A stretch of 42,084 bases of DNA, taken from positions 1 to 42,084 of the forward strand of contig CAJUEJ010000033.1 in the NCBI GenBank assembly GCA_910585435.1, given 5' to 3'. A program made the translations under genes and the position numbers. Of this stretch, positions 1-7,804 are shown one piece after another. This DNA comes from an uncultured Hungatella sp. (GTDB lineage Bacteria > Bacillota > Clostridia > Lachnospirales > Lachnospiraceae). How positions within the stretch are numbered: position 1 is the first letter of the stretch; each line of letters starts with the position of its first letter. The notes under the pieces are model-generated. The model ran no database searches. It saw only the letters and a list, made by a program, of their open reading frames with translations, and had not been told where the DNA came from.

Positions 1-1364
1 CACATTTAAACCGGCATAATGTAATACGGCTGGATATTCAGCGTTTCCTCTTTGATGAATCCCATCTTGATATTTTTATCGACAAGATACAGGAAGCAGT
101 GATCCGGGAACTGGAAGCAGAATATGGCGGTTGTTTTGTCGCGGATCAATATGGTCTTCCTGGCGTGTTGGGACAGATCTATGCCCATATGAAAGAAGGA
201 TTTATATTTATTATTGATGAATGGGACTGTGTGTTCCGGTTTGCGAAAGAACGGCAGGAGATACAAAAAGATTATCTGGATTTCCTACGAGGACTTTTTA
301 AAGGCGCGGAATATGTAGAACTGGCATATATGACCGGGATACTTCCTATTAAGAAATATGGGGAACACAAGGTGAATTCTGCCGGAGGCAGAAGAGAAGG
401 CTCCCTGGGGGGCACAGCTATTAATATTTTTAAGGAATTTTCTATGCTGAATCCAGGGCCTTTTGCTGAATATTTTGGTTTCACGGAAGAGGAAGTAGAA
501 ATTCTTTGCGGGAAGTATGGCATAGACTATGAAGAAACAAAGAGGTGGTATGACGGTTATCTGATTGGAGATTTTCATATTTATAATCCCCAGGCTGTAA
601 CGGAACTGATGGACAGCAAAAGTTTTCGGAGTTATTGGACCGGGACGGAGACATATGAGGCCTTGAAGATTTATATAGACATGAATTTTGATGGGTTAAA
701 GGAATCTGTGATCGGCATGCTTAGTGATGTGCGCTGTGAAATCGATCCGTCTACCAGCCAAAATGATATGACCACCTTTAAAAGCAAGGATGATGTGCTT
801 ACGTTGTTGCTGCACCTTGGATATTTGTCCTTTGATGAAAAGACGTCAGAAGTATTTATCCCGAACCAGGAGATTGCCAGAGAGTTTATGAGGTCCGTCA
901 AAGCAGGAGGATGGGACGGGCTGGTACAGGCGCTGAAGCGTTCGGATGGACTGCTTCAAAGCACCTAGGAATTGGATGGGGAAGCCGTTGCCCAGGGAGT
1001 GGCCGCGATTCACAATGAGACGTCCTCTATGCTCAAATACAACAATGAGAATTCCCTTACCTGCACAGTTCTAATGGCCTATTACAGCACAAAAGCTTAT
1101 TATATGAATCCACTTCTGGAACTGCCATCGGGAAAAGGATTTGCGGATGTGGTGTACCTGCCAAAACGGGATATGGACAGACCGGCTCTGGTGGTGGAAT
1201 TGAAATGGAATCAGTCCGCCAAAGGAGCTATCGCTCAGATTAAAGACAAACAGTATGCAGACTGGCTGGAAGGATATATAGGGAAGATCCTTTTGGTAGG
1301 AATCAGTTATGACAAAAAGAAAGGTCATACTTGTGTGATTGAGGAATATAAACTTAATATTTAA
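1..1364 (+). pseudogene. AAA-ATPase-like / PD-(D/E)XK protein, 5' cut by window, internal amber stop
   Basis: The reading frame is open from base 3, so the gene starts outside the window. It resembles the widespread family of AAA-ATPase-like proteins with a C-terminal PD-(D/E)XK nuclease domain, often linked to mobile DNA. The middle part has family-like stretches (IIDEWDCVFR, KRWYDGY, YNPQAV). A TAG at 966-968 interrupts the frame, and the same frame continues directly after it to a TAA at 1362. The downstream piece carries the nuclease core: GFADVVYLP followed by VVELKWN (the D...ExK signature) and QIKDKQYADW. Because the frame is unbroken apart from this codon, one substitution probably killed the gene. 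Restart at the TTG at 972 is possible but has no ribosome site. An intact product would be a cytoplasmic ATPase/nuclease of unknown target. Confidence 0.8.
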
Positions 1365-1367
1365 AAT

Positions 1368-1416
1368 GAAACCGCCTTGGTGAGATTTGACACCTTGGCG
1401 GTTTTATAATTTTTTG
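1368..1416 (+). terminator. intrinsic terminator after the ATPase-like gene
   Basis: AAACCGCC pairs with GGCGGTTT and an inner GGTG pairs with CACC across an 8-base loop. A T-rich run follows. It lies 5 bases after the stop codon at 1364. Confidence 0.8.
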
Positions 1417-1508
1417 GTAGAAAAGGTGTATTATATCCCTTTATTCCAATAATCCAAAACCATAATTCTAATGAAAGATACTATAGGAATAAGAGAAAGG
1501 GGAATTTC

Positions 1509-1610
1509 ATGATAAAAAGTATGAATATGGATTATTTAAAAGCCTATTTAATGAAAGCTGGTAATATATCGTTTGCTCAGTATGACAGTAAAAACGGCTG
1601 TGGTTGTTAG
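1509..1610 (+). CDS. possible 33-residue peptide ending Cys-Gly-Cys
   Basis: A 33-codon ORF starts with ATG 7 bases after an AAAGGGG ribosome site and ends KNGCGC before TAG. The N-terminal two thirds look like a helical leader (MNMDYLKAYLMKAGN) and the short tail holds both cysteines. No maturation enzyme, transporter or paralogous copy is visible nearby. The following 150 bases contain coding-like but stop-broken frames (for example one reading EGLEYVFYEMKMFWRNN), so this may instead be the surviving start of a decayed gene. No family was recognised. Confidence 0.3.
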   Translation: MIKSMNMDYLKAYLMKAGNISFAQYDSKNGCGC

Positions 1611-1823
1611 GAAGTAAAAATAATCGAAAATTATTCTGGAAGGACTGGAATATGTTTTTTATGAGATGAAAATGTTTTGGCGCAATAATATCGTCTGCTG
1701 AAGAACAGATATCATTTAATTGATAAGAAGATAGTATCCTGCAGCTGATAGGTATATTTAGGGTCACGAAAGGAAGATAAGAATAGATAAGGGCTAATCA
1801 AAGAATGACCAGCCCTATGTTAG

Positions 1824-2060
1824 TTAGCAGGCATGAGAATTTTTATCCAATTTAAAGACACCATATTTGTATTGGATAATATCACCACGCTTTTTTCTTA
1901 GGCGGCTTATGACTACACTTAGGTTAAATCTTGTTATTTCCAATTCTTCTTTTTCAGTGATTTCAAGGAATATTTCATCAAAAGTATGATATTTTCCATC
2001 GCTTAACACGCGGTAAATGATATCCTGCGCCCAATGTTTTGAACCTTCTACACCGTACAT
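1824..2060 (-). CDS. small winged-helix-like hypothetical protein
   Basis: This 78-residue protein starts with ATG 7 bases after a clear GGAGG on the minus strand. The pattern WAQDIIYRVLSDGKYHTFDEIF, then an arginine-rich helix (SVVISRLRKKRG) and a hydrophobic YKYGVFKL strand, looks like a compact winged helix: helix, helix, recognition helix and wing. I infer nucleic-acid binding and do not recognise a named family. It lies divergent from the xis-int pair, the usual place for a regulator of a small integrative element, but nothing in the sequence proves that role. Confidence 0.6.
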   Translation of the reverse strand: MYGVEGSKHWAQDIIYRVLSDGKYHTFDEIFLEITEKEELEITRFNLSVVISRLRKKRGDIIQYKYGVFKLDKNSHAC

Positions 2061-2453
2061 ACGATACCTCCATATAAATTAGTCCTTTCAGTATACCAAC
2101 AAAAGGGAACAATATAAAATTTATGGAGTTTGCGGATAAGCTTTTCAGGCCAATTGTGCCAATTAAGCTTTGATGTGTAATACATGACAATCCTTTCTTT
2201 CAAAACCAAATTATTGATATTTCAGCCCATACTTTTAAGGATGACCTATGAGCCTGATTAAAAATGCAATTTCTTGCTTGTGCCAAGGCCGGAATTTAGT
2301 CCCTTATTATGATTCTTATGGATCGGGCCTATGCCGTGACATATGGCAATATTACAGGTAAATGGGATCGGCTTATGTGTTCTATCAAAAGAGAAATTTT
2401 AAGTATCTAATCGGACTATTCTGTGATTTGGAAGCTTGGAAGGAGGTGAAGTC
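2061..2453. other. AT-rich spacer without recognisable gene
   Basis: This spacer separates the minus-strand winged-helix gene from xis. The only nearby ribosome sites are those of the two flanking genes. A short inverted pair, AAGCTTTTC with the later TTAAGCTTTG, is the only structure noticed. It should contain the divergent promoters; a TATACT box reads leftward near 2091. Confidence 0.4.
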
Positions 2454-2657
2454 ATGAAAGAGAAAGAAAAAGTTCCGATTTATCACAAAGCCCTTTTGAC
2501 CATTGAGGAAGCTGCTGAGCTGACTAATATCGGACAAGGACGTATACGAGAATTGGTCGATAAATCGACTTGTGAATTCGTGTTGATGGTCGGAGCAAAG
2601 CGATTGGTAAAAAGAGAGAAATTTATAGATTTCCTAAATGACAGAAAGGTGATATAA
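2454..2657 (+). CDS. xis: Tn916-type excisionase
   Basis: A 67-residue helix-turn-helix protein, expected to bind the ends of an integrative element and steer the integrase toward excision. The core LTIEEAAELTNIGQGRIRE is the Tn916 Xis / MerR-like DNA-binding motif, followed by the typical C-terminal KRLVKREKFIDFLNDRK. The ATG at 2454 is chosen over an upstream in-frame TTG because AGGAGGTG lies 4-5 bases before it. It sits 125 bases before the integrase gene in the same direction, the order seen in Tn916-family elements. The last ~50 bp are duplicated in decayed form near 5.72 kb. Confidence 0.85.
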   Translation: MKEKEKVPIYHKALLTIEEAAELTNIGQGRIRELVDKSTCEFVLMVGAKRLVKREKFIDFLNDRKVI

Positions 2658-2747
2658 TAGTTATGAGGAGCCTTAACAAATCCGGTCTGTATGTGGTTTT
2701 TATAAATTATCCGTCTCTGTTTAATCTGGAAGGAGGAATAGAAGTAA

Positions 2748-2764
2748 GTATCTCTTAAAGATAC
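2748..2764 (+). promoter_or_regulatory. small hairpin between xis and int
   Basis: GTATCT and AGATAC form a 6-bp stem with a 5-base loop, placed between a strong AGGAGG (2731-2736) and the int start at 2783. That ribosome site has no start codon at normal spacing, so the hairpin might bring it nearer to the int ATG. This is inference. Confidence 0.35.
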
Positions 2765-2782
2765 CTTCTGTAAAGATAACTT

Positions 2783-4078
2783 ATGAAAACTAAGAAAAAA
2801 TCAACACCCAAAAAAGGGAAAAAGGCCACGCTGCGAAAAGATATATATGGAAATATTCTTTATCCAGGAGAATATTATTACGAGTCAAAAAACAGCTATG
2901 AGTACAAATATAAGGATATATTTGGAAAGACCAGCACAAAAACGGCTACTTCGTTAGACGAACTGCGGAAACTGGAAGTAATTTTGCAGGCAGAAAAGGA
3001 CAGTAAAATCACTTCAAGATCAAAAATTACAACGGTCAGTGATTTGATAAGAGTGTATCTGAATGGCAAGAAAACGATTGAAAAGACAACATTAACAGGT
3101 TACTGGGGCAACTATGAAAGATATATTGTGGATAGCTGGTTTGGTCACATGAATTTTGCGAATGTATTAAAAATCCATGTTGCAAACTTCTATAATGAGT
3201 TGATTGAAGAAAAAAACCTTTCCAAAAACACGATATGCCTAATCAACAATTTTATATCCCCCAGTTTTCGGCTTGCCATAGATTCACGGTGGATTAATTA
3301 TAATCCTTGTACGCTTGTAATGAGAGATGTCATTGAAACGGAGCAGAAAGAAAAAATTGCGTTATCCAAAAGGCAGCAGAAGGTTTTTCTGGATCACACG
3401 AGGAGACTTTTTACAGGATATTATAATCTTATTAACTGTACGGTGTATTTTGGCTTAAGAATTGGCGAATGTCTTGGTATGACTGAGGATGAGCTGAACT
3501 TTGAAACGAAGAGACTGGATCTAAAACATCAGCTTATTTATAAAAAGCTGCATGGAGAACCAAAAACACGTTTTATCATACACAAGCCAAAAACGAAAAA
3601 CGGTATCCGATATCTGTATTTTAAAGATCCGGAAATTGAGAGGTGTCTTAACGAACAGATAGAATATGCCCAGTATGTGCGTGACATAGTGGGAGATGTT
3701 GAGATTGATGGCTGTAGAAACTTTCTGTTTGTTACTTCAACAGGAAAGCCGATGACCCCCAACAGCGTCAACCGTCTTTTGGACCGGATTGTGGGGAGCT
3801 ACAATAAAGTCGAACTTGCAAAGGCAATAAAGGAAAACAGGGCGGCTGAATTACTGCCCCATTTGTCAGCTCACAGCCTGCGTCATACAGGATTGACAAG
3901 GATGGCGGAGAGTGGTATATCTCCTCAAACTCTACAATTCATTGCCGGACACAGCAACATTAATATTACACTGCAATACTATGTACATGCTACCAATGAT
4001 GGAATAGAAGAGGACATGGAGAAGTATGCAGCCAGATGGAATTGTACGGTTATTGAGAAGGTGAATGAGGACGCTTAA
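2783..4078 (+). CDS. int: Tn916-family tyrosine recombinase (integrase)
   Basis: A 431-residue tyrosine recombinase that would catalyse integration and excision through a 3'-phosphotyrosine intermediate. Visible parts: an N-terminal arm-type DNA-binding domain (about residues 10-75, RKDIYGNILYPGEYY), a SAM-like core-binding domain (about 85-190), and the catalytic domain with R226 in GLRIGE, K272 in the beta-hairpin, H364/R367 in HSLRHT, H390 in GHSN and the likely nucleophile Y400 in LQYYVHA. Length and all catalytic residues match functional enzymes. An in-frame TAA lies two codons upstream, so the ATG at 2783 is the first possible start. No conjugation genes lie in the window, so the original element is either gone or was a minimal one. 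Confidence 0.93.
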   Translation: MKTKKKSTPKKGKKATLRKDIYGNILYPGEYYYESKNSYEYKYKDIFGKTSTKTATSLDELRKLEVILQAEKDSKITSRSKITTVSDLIRVYLNGKKTIEKTTLTGYWGNYERYIVDSWFGHMNFANVLKIHVANFYNELIEEKNLSKNTICLINNFISPSFRLAIDSRWINYNPCTLVMRDVIETEQKEKIALSKRQQKVFLDHTRRLFTGYYNLINCTVYFGLRIGECLGMTEDELNFETKRLDLKHQLIYKKLHGEPKTRFIIHKPKTKNGIRYLYFKDPEIERCLNEQIEYAQYVRDIVGDVEIDGCRNFLFVTSTGKPMTPNSVNRLLDRIVGSYNKVELAKAIKENRAAELLPHLSAHSLRHTGLTRMAESGISPQTLQFIAGHSNINITLQYYVHATNDGIEEDMEKYAARWNCTVIEKVNEDA

Positions 4079-4141
4079 GAAAAATGTAAGGTTTGAATTT
4101 GTTTAGTAATATTAAACTTTTGATACATAAATATGGTTATA

Positions 4142-4183
4142 GCTTTTCGGAAAGCCTTTTTTCCGAAAGATTTTCCGAAAAGC
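4142..4183. repeat. inverted repeat cluster downstream of int, possible attachment region
   Basis: GCTTTTCGGAAA (4142-4153) is the exact reverse complement of TTTCCGAAAAGC (4172-4183). A third partial copy (TTTTCCGAAAG) lies between them. Clustered short repeats just after an integrase gene are what arm- or core-type recombinase sites look like. No matching second site was found in the window, so an att role is only a suggestion. Confidence 0.4.
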
Positions 4184-4365
4184 ATGGAAAAATATGAAAA
4201 GATATGGTAAAATACAAAAATAAAGAATTCCCCAGAACATTGATAAAATAGGGCTTTGACAAGATTTGAGGGCTTATAAAGGGCCTGTAGCTTGTATAAC
4301 AAGAGAGAGATCGTCAGCGTTGAAGATTAAGATTTGAAAAAGCAGCAAAACTGAAAAAGAAAGAT

Positions 4366-4402
4366 AAGGGCTTCTGGGGGTTTCCTCAGGAGCCTTTGTT
4401 TA
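4366..4402 (+). terminator. hairpin, likely terminator
   Basis: AAGGGCTTCTGGGG pairs with CCTCAGGAGCCTTT (with G-T pairs) across a short loop and a short T run follows. Apart from this and the inverted repeats, the 4079-4518 stretch holds nothing recognisable. Confidence 0.5.
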
Positions 4403-4518
4403 TGGCAACAGAATTTAATACATATTTTATTGTAAATGGAAGCTATGTTTTGTATAATGGAAATGTAGGAAGAATGATTCATTTACTGCAATGAAATGTG
4501 AGAAACAGAGGTGATAAG

Positions 4519-5387
4519 GTGCAAGATAAAACAAGGCAGGCAATACTGATTCAGGATGTCAAAGCAAAGCGCACTGCAAAAAACAGTGTATTTGTAGATC
4601 TTTTTCAAAATAAGCATTATCTGCTGAAGCTATATAGGACACTCCACCCGGAAGATATTACAGCAACGGAAAACTCATTAACCGATATCACGATAGAAAA
4701 TGTATTGACAGATAACTTGTATAACGACCTGGGGTTTATTGCTAATAATCGATTGTTGATACTGATAGAAGCTCAGTCAACCTGGACGGTTAATATTTTG
4801 CTTAGAATATTGCTGTATCTGGCACAGAGTTATCACGAATATTTTGAGCGGACTTGTCAAAATTTATATAAGAGTAAAAAGGTCAGAATACCAAAGCCGG
4901 AGCTATACATTATCTATACAGGAGCGCAGGGGAAAAGCCTGGTATACTGTCTTTGTCAAAAGAATTTTTTGGCGGCGCAGAGATAGATATTGATATCAAA
5001 GCAAAAGTTATCTATGAAAGTGACAAGGATGACATCATAAATCAATATATTATTTTTTGCAAGGTGTATAATGAGCAGATCAAACTACATGGCATGACTA
5101 AGCAGGCGGTTACTGAAACTATCTGTATCTGTAAAGACAGAAATATATTGAGGGAATATCTGGAAAGCAGAGAAAAGGAGGTTGTGACAATTATGATGAG
5201 TTTGTTTGATGAAGAGCAGATTATGAAATCTTTTGTTCGAAGTGAAAAGTATGATTTGGCAAGGGAAAAGGCTGCTCTTATGCTGCGAAAAGGAAAAATA
5301 ACAGTAGATGAAATCAGTGAATATTTTCCAGAATTGCTTGAAAGTGACATACAGGAACTGGAAGCGGAATTTGTACCATTGGCATAA
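4519..5387 (+). pseudogene. Rpn/YhgA-type PD-(D/E)XK nuclease gene, frameshifted
   Basis: The frame from GTG 4519 (ribosome site AGAGGTG just before) gives VKAKRTAKNSVFVDLF, then NVLTDNLYNDLGFIA and LLILIEAQSTW. These are the Asp and Glu-x-Gln core of Rpn-type recombination-promoting nucleases / putative transposases. It runs out near 4936. The second frame (from about 4940) carries LSKEFFGGAEIDIDIKAKVIY and the helical C-terminus to 5387. The two join well if one base was lost in the AAAA run at 4933-4936. A single frameshift therefore split a gene of about 290 codons. The tail DEISEYFPELLESDIQELE resembles the usual C-terminal repeat region of this family. Confidence 0.75.
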
Positions 5388-5582
5388 GAAGGCACAGCAG
5401 GAGACACAGGAGCAGTAGGTTTGCAGGGCACAGTAGGAGCAACAGGAGACGCCGGCCCTGCAGCAGCGGCCACGATTACTGGAACTGCGCCTGATTTCTT
5501 TCTCAACCTGACTATACCTCAGGTGGTTGCCTCTGATGCCAGTGACGATCATGATTCTGATATTGAAATAGACGATGAGTAA
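5388..5582 (+). pseudogene. C-terminal fragment of a collagen-like protein
   Basis: Directly behind the stop of the Rpn-type gene and in its frame, 64 codons encode Gly-X-Y repeats (GDTGAVGLQGTVGATGDAG), then AAAATITGTAP and DFFLNLTIPQ, ending in an acidic tail before TAA. This is the typical end of collagen-like surface or exosporium proteins of Firmicutes (BclA-like). Start and most of the repeat domain are missing, so it is a fragment joined by recombination. A hairpin (GAAATCT/AGATTTC near 5594-5620) follows. Confidence 0.7.
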
Positions 5583-5673
5583 TGTTAAAATTTTTCGAAA
5601 TCTTCATGGATGAGATTTCAACCGAAAATTAATAACCGAATATTGTGTAGAAAATGTATTTTATAAATGCTAT

Positions 5674-5711
5674 GCTCTGACTTTTCCGGCTAAAACTGTA
5701 AAAGCCAGAGC
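5674..5711. repeat. stem-loop inside the decayed region
   Basis: GCTCTGACTTTT pairs with AAAAGCCAGAGC with one mismatch. It immediately precedes the xis remnant. There is no T tract after it. Confidence 0.4.
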
Positions 5712-5800
5712 ATTAGTAAAAAGAGAAAAATTTATAGATTTCCTAAATGACAGAAAGATGAAATAGTAGTAAGGGGAATAGAAGTAATTTTGCAGGCAAA
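5712..5800 (+). pseudogene. shrunken second copy of the xis-int module
   Basis: Bases 5715-5768 match the 3' end of xis almost exactly (the stretch encoding KREKFIDFLNDRK). Bases 5774-5787 match the xis-int intergenic region up to GAAGTAA. Bases 5781-5798 match codons of int around position 2975-2992. GAAGTAA occurs in the intact module both at 2741-2747 and at 2975-2981, exactly where the remnant jumps from one to the other. The remnant is thus a duplicate xis-int that lost about 234 bp by recombination between two 7-bp repeats. Confidence 0.7.
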
Positions 5801-5842
5801 ATTTTGTTTATTAGAGGATGAAACAGAAGGGACGCATAAGAC

Positions 5843-6550
5843 GTGAATATTGCATTGCTTTTATCTGGAGGCTGCGGAACCCGTATAGGGGGAGAGATTC
5901 CGAAACAGTACAGGAAGGTATCCGGCCGGCCGGTATTTTCCTACTGTATAGAAAGTTTGTTTGTACATGAAAGGATTGACGGGGTACAGATTGTGGCTTC
6001 TCCTGAGTGGCAGGAGGAAGTGGCCCGCGGGGCCTGGCAGGTGATCGGCAAAGGCCTGTGGGACAGTAAATTCCGGGGCTTTTCCCTTCCGGGAGCCAAC
6101 AGGCAGCTGTCTATCTGGAACGGGCTGGAGAAAATACGGGTTTACGGAAAAGATCAGGACTATGTGCTGATCCATGATGCAGCCAGACCTCTGCTTTCTG
6201 CAAAGCAGATTGAGGATTGCTTTCATGGAGCCGCCGGCCATGACGGGGCCATGCCGGTTCTTCCCATGAAGGATACAGTGTATTACAGTGAGAAGGGATG
6301 GTGTGTGGATAAGCTGCTGGATCGGAGGACTATCTATGCAGGACAGGCGCCGGAGGTGTTCCTTCTGGGGAAATATTATGAAGCCAACAGGCGGCTTTTG
6401 CCGGACAGGATTCTGAAAATCAACGGTTCCACAGAGCCGGCAATTATGGCCGGCATGGATATCGCCATGATTCCGGGAGACGAGGGAAATTTTAAAATTA
6501 CCACCAGGGCGGATCTGGAAAGGTTTCAAAAGCTTGTCCAGGAAATGTAA
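5843..6550 (+). CDS. IspD/TarI-family cytidylyltransferase
   Basis: A 235-residue nucleotidyltransferase that would join CTP to a sugar- or polyol-phosphate. The nucleotide-binding loop is LSGGCGTRIGGEIPKQY (residues 7-23), HDAARP (111-116) is the second signature, and GSTEPAIMAG takes the place of the substrate/metal loop. The start is GTG. Family members are either IspD (isoprenoid pathway) or TarI (CDP-ribitol). The dehydrogenase 11 bases downstream makes a CDP-polyol role (teichoic acid or capsule) more likely than isoprenoid synthesis, but the exact polyol cannot be read from the sequence. Confidence 0.8.
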   Translation: MNIALLLSGGCGTRIGGEIPKQYRKVSGRPVFSYCIESLFVHERIDGVQIVASPEWQEEVARGAWQVIGKGLWDSKFRGFSLPGANRQLSIWNGLEKIRVYGKDQDYVLIHDAARPLLSAKQIEDCFHGAAGHDGAMPVLPMKDTVYYSEKGWCVDKLLDRRTIYAGQAPEVFLLGKYYEANRRLLPDRILKINGSTEPAIMAGMDIAMIPGDEGNFKITTRADLERFQKLVQEM

Positions 6551-6561
6551 AGGAGACGTTT

Positions 6562-7638
6562 ATGAAAGCATGGGTTTTGCATGGTATCAATGAATTATAC
6601 CTGGAGGATGTGCCGATGCCGTCGCCAGGGACAGGGGAAGTGCTGGTGGAGGTAAAGGCAGCGGGAATCTGCGGATCCGATATTCCCAGAATATACCGCA
6701 CAGGCGCCCACACCCATCCACTGATTCCAGGACATGAGTTTTCGGGGAGAGTGGTGGAGCTTGGAAAAGAAGCAGACAGAAGATGGCTGGGCCAGCGGGT
6801 AGGCATATTCCCGCTGATTCCATGCAGGCAATGCGGCCCATGTCGGAAAAGGCAGTACGAGATGTGCCGGAATTACAGCTATCTGGGATCCCGAAGGGAC
6901 GGCGGTTTTGCAGAGTATGCCGTGGTTCCGGAGTGGAATCTGCTTCCTCTTCCAGAACAGGCAGGTTTTGAGGAAGCGGCAATGCTGGAGCCCATGGCCG
7001 TGGCTGTTCATGCTATGAGGCAGATGATGCCGGGGCTGTCTTTAGCTGTGAAAGACCGCCATTCTGAAATCATAGGGGTATGCGGCCTTGGAACCATTGG
7101 CCTGCTTCTTCTGATGTTTCTCAAAGGAGAAGGATTTGAGCATGTCTATGGCATCGGGAACAAAAAAATACAGAAGGAGACGGCCCTGAAGCTGGGGCTG
7201 AAAAAAGAGGAGTACTGCGCCAGCAAAGATCAGGATCCATACGAGTGGCTTATGGAACGGACAGACGGGGCTGGCGTTGACCTGTTTTTTGAATGCGTGG
7301 GAAGGAATGAGACCTGCAGCCTGGCAGTAAAAAGCGCAGCTCCGGCAGGAAGAGTGACGCTGGTGGGGAATCCTTATTCAGATATGACCCTGGAGAAGGA
7401 TATCTACTGGAGGATTCTGAGGAATCAGGTGACGGTGACCGGAACCTGGAACTCCTCTTTTCTTCATGAGCCGGAGGACGACTGGAACTATGTGCTGGGA
7501 CAACTGGCTAAAGGGGGGATTTCCCCGGAAAGCTTGATTTCCCACAGATTTTCTCTAGAAAACCTGGAAGAAGGGATGAGGCTTATGAGGGATAAAACGG
7601 CAGGGTATGTGAAAATAATGGGGAGAATGGAGAGATAG
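6562..7638 (+). CDS. zinc-dependent medium-chain polyol(-phosphate) dehydrogenase
   Basis: A 358-residue medium-chain dehydrogenase. Catalytic zinc ligands are C37 (GICGSD) and H58-E59 (GHEF). The structural zinc site is C88, C91, C94 and C102. The Rossmann motif is CGLGTIGLL (about 174-182). The sequence is closest in style to galactitol-1-phosphate 5-dehydrogenases / TarJ-like enzymes. It starts after AAGGAGACG, 11 bases behind the cytidylyltransferase, so the two are co-transcribed. I infer that it reduces a keto-sugar phosphate to the polyol phosphate that the partner activates with CTP. Confidence 0.85.
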   Translation: MKAWVLHGINELYLEDVPMPSPGTGEVLVEVKAAGICGSDIPRIYRTGAHTHPLIPGHEFSGRVVELGKEADRRWLGQRVGIFPLIPCRQCGPCRKRQYEMCRNYSYLGSRRDGGFAEYAVVPEWNLLPLPEQAGFEEAAMLEPMAVAVHAMRQMMPGLSLAVKDRHSEIIGVCGLGTIGLLLLMFLKGEGFEHVYGIGNKKIQKETALKLGLKKEEYCASKDQDPYEWLMERTDGAGVDLFFECVGRNETCSLAVKSAAPAGRVTLVGNPYSDMTLEKDIYWRILRNQVTVTGTWNSSFLHEPEDDWNYVLGQLAKGGISPESLISHRFSLENLEEGMRLMRDKTAGYVKIMGRMER

Positions 7639-7699
7639 CGTCCTATGAAACAAAAACGCGATCTGAGGACGCGAACACAGTGTGGGCTTGTCATGATGG

Positions 7700-7752
7700 T
7701 CTGACAGAGAACAATCCGGTGCATCATGGAACAGAGGCTGTCTTTTTTATCC
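7700..7752 (+). terminator. weak candidate terminator
   Basis: GACAG and CTGTC can pair across a long loop, followed by six T residues. It is weak but placed between two transcription units. Confidence 0.3.
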
Positions 7753-7804
7753 TTGCATAATACCAGACTCTATAAGCATACTAAGGATAAGAAAGGAAGA
7801 TAAC

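Noticed and set aside
5861..6529. 222-codon antisense frame opposite the cytidylyltransferase
   Set aside because: Shadow of a gene with clear IspD-family motifs.
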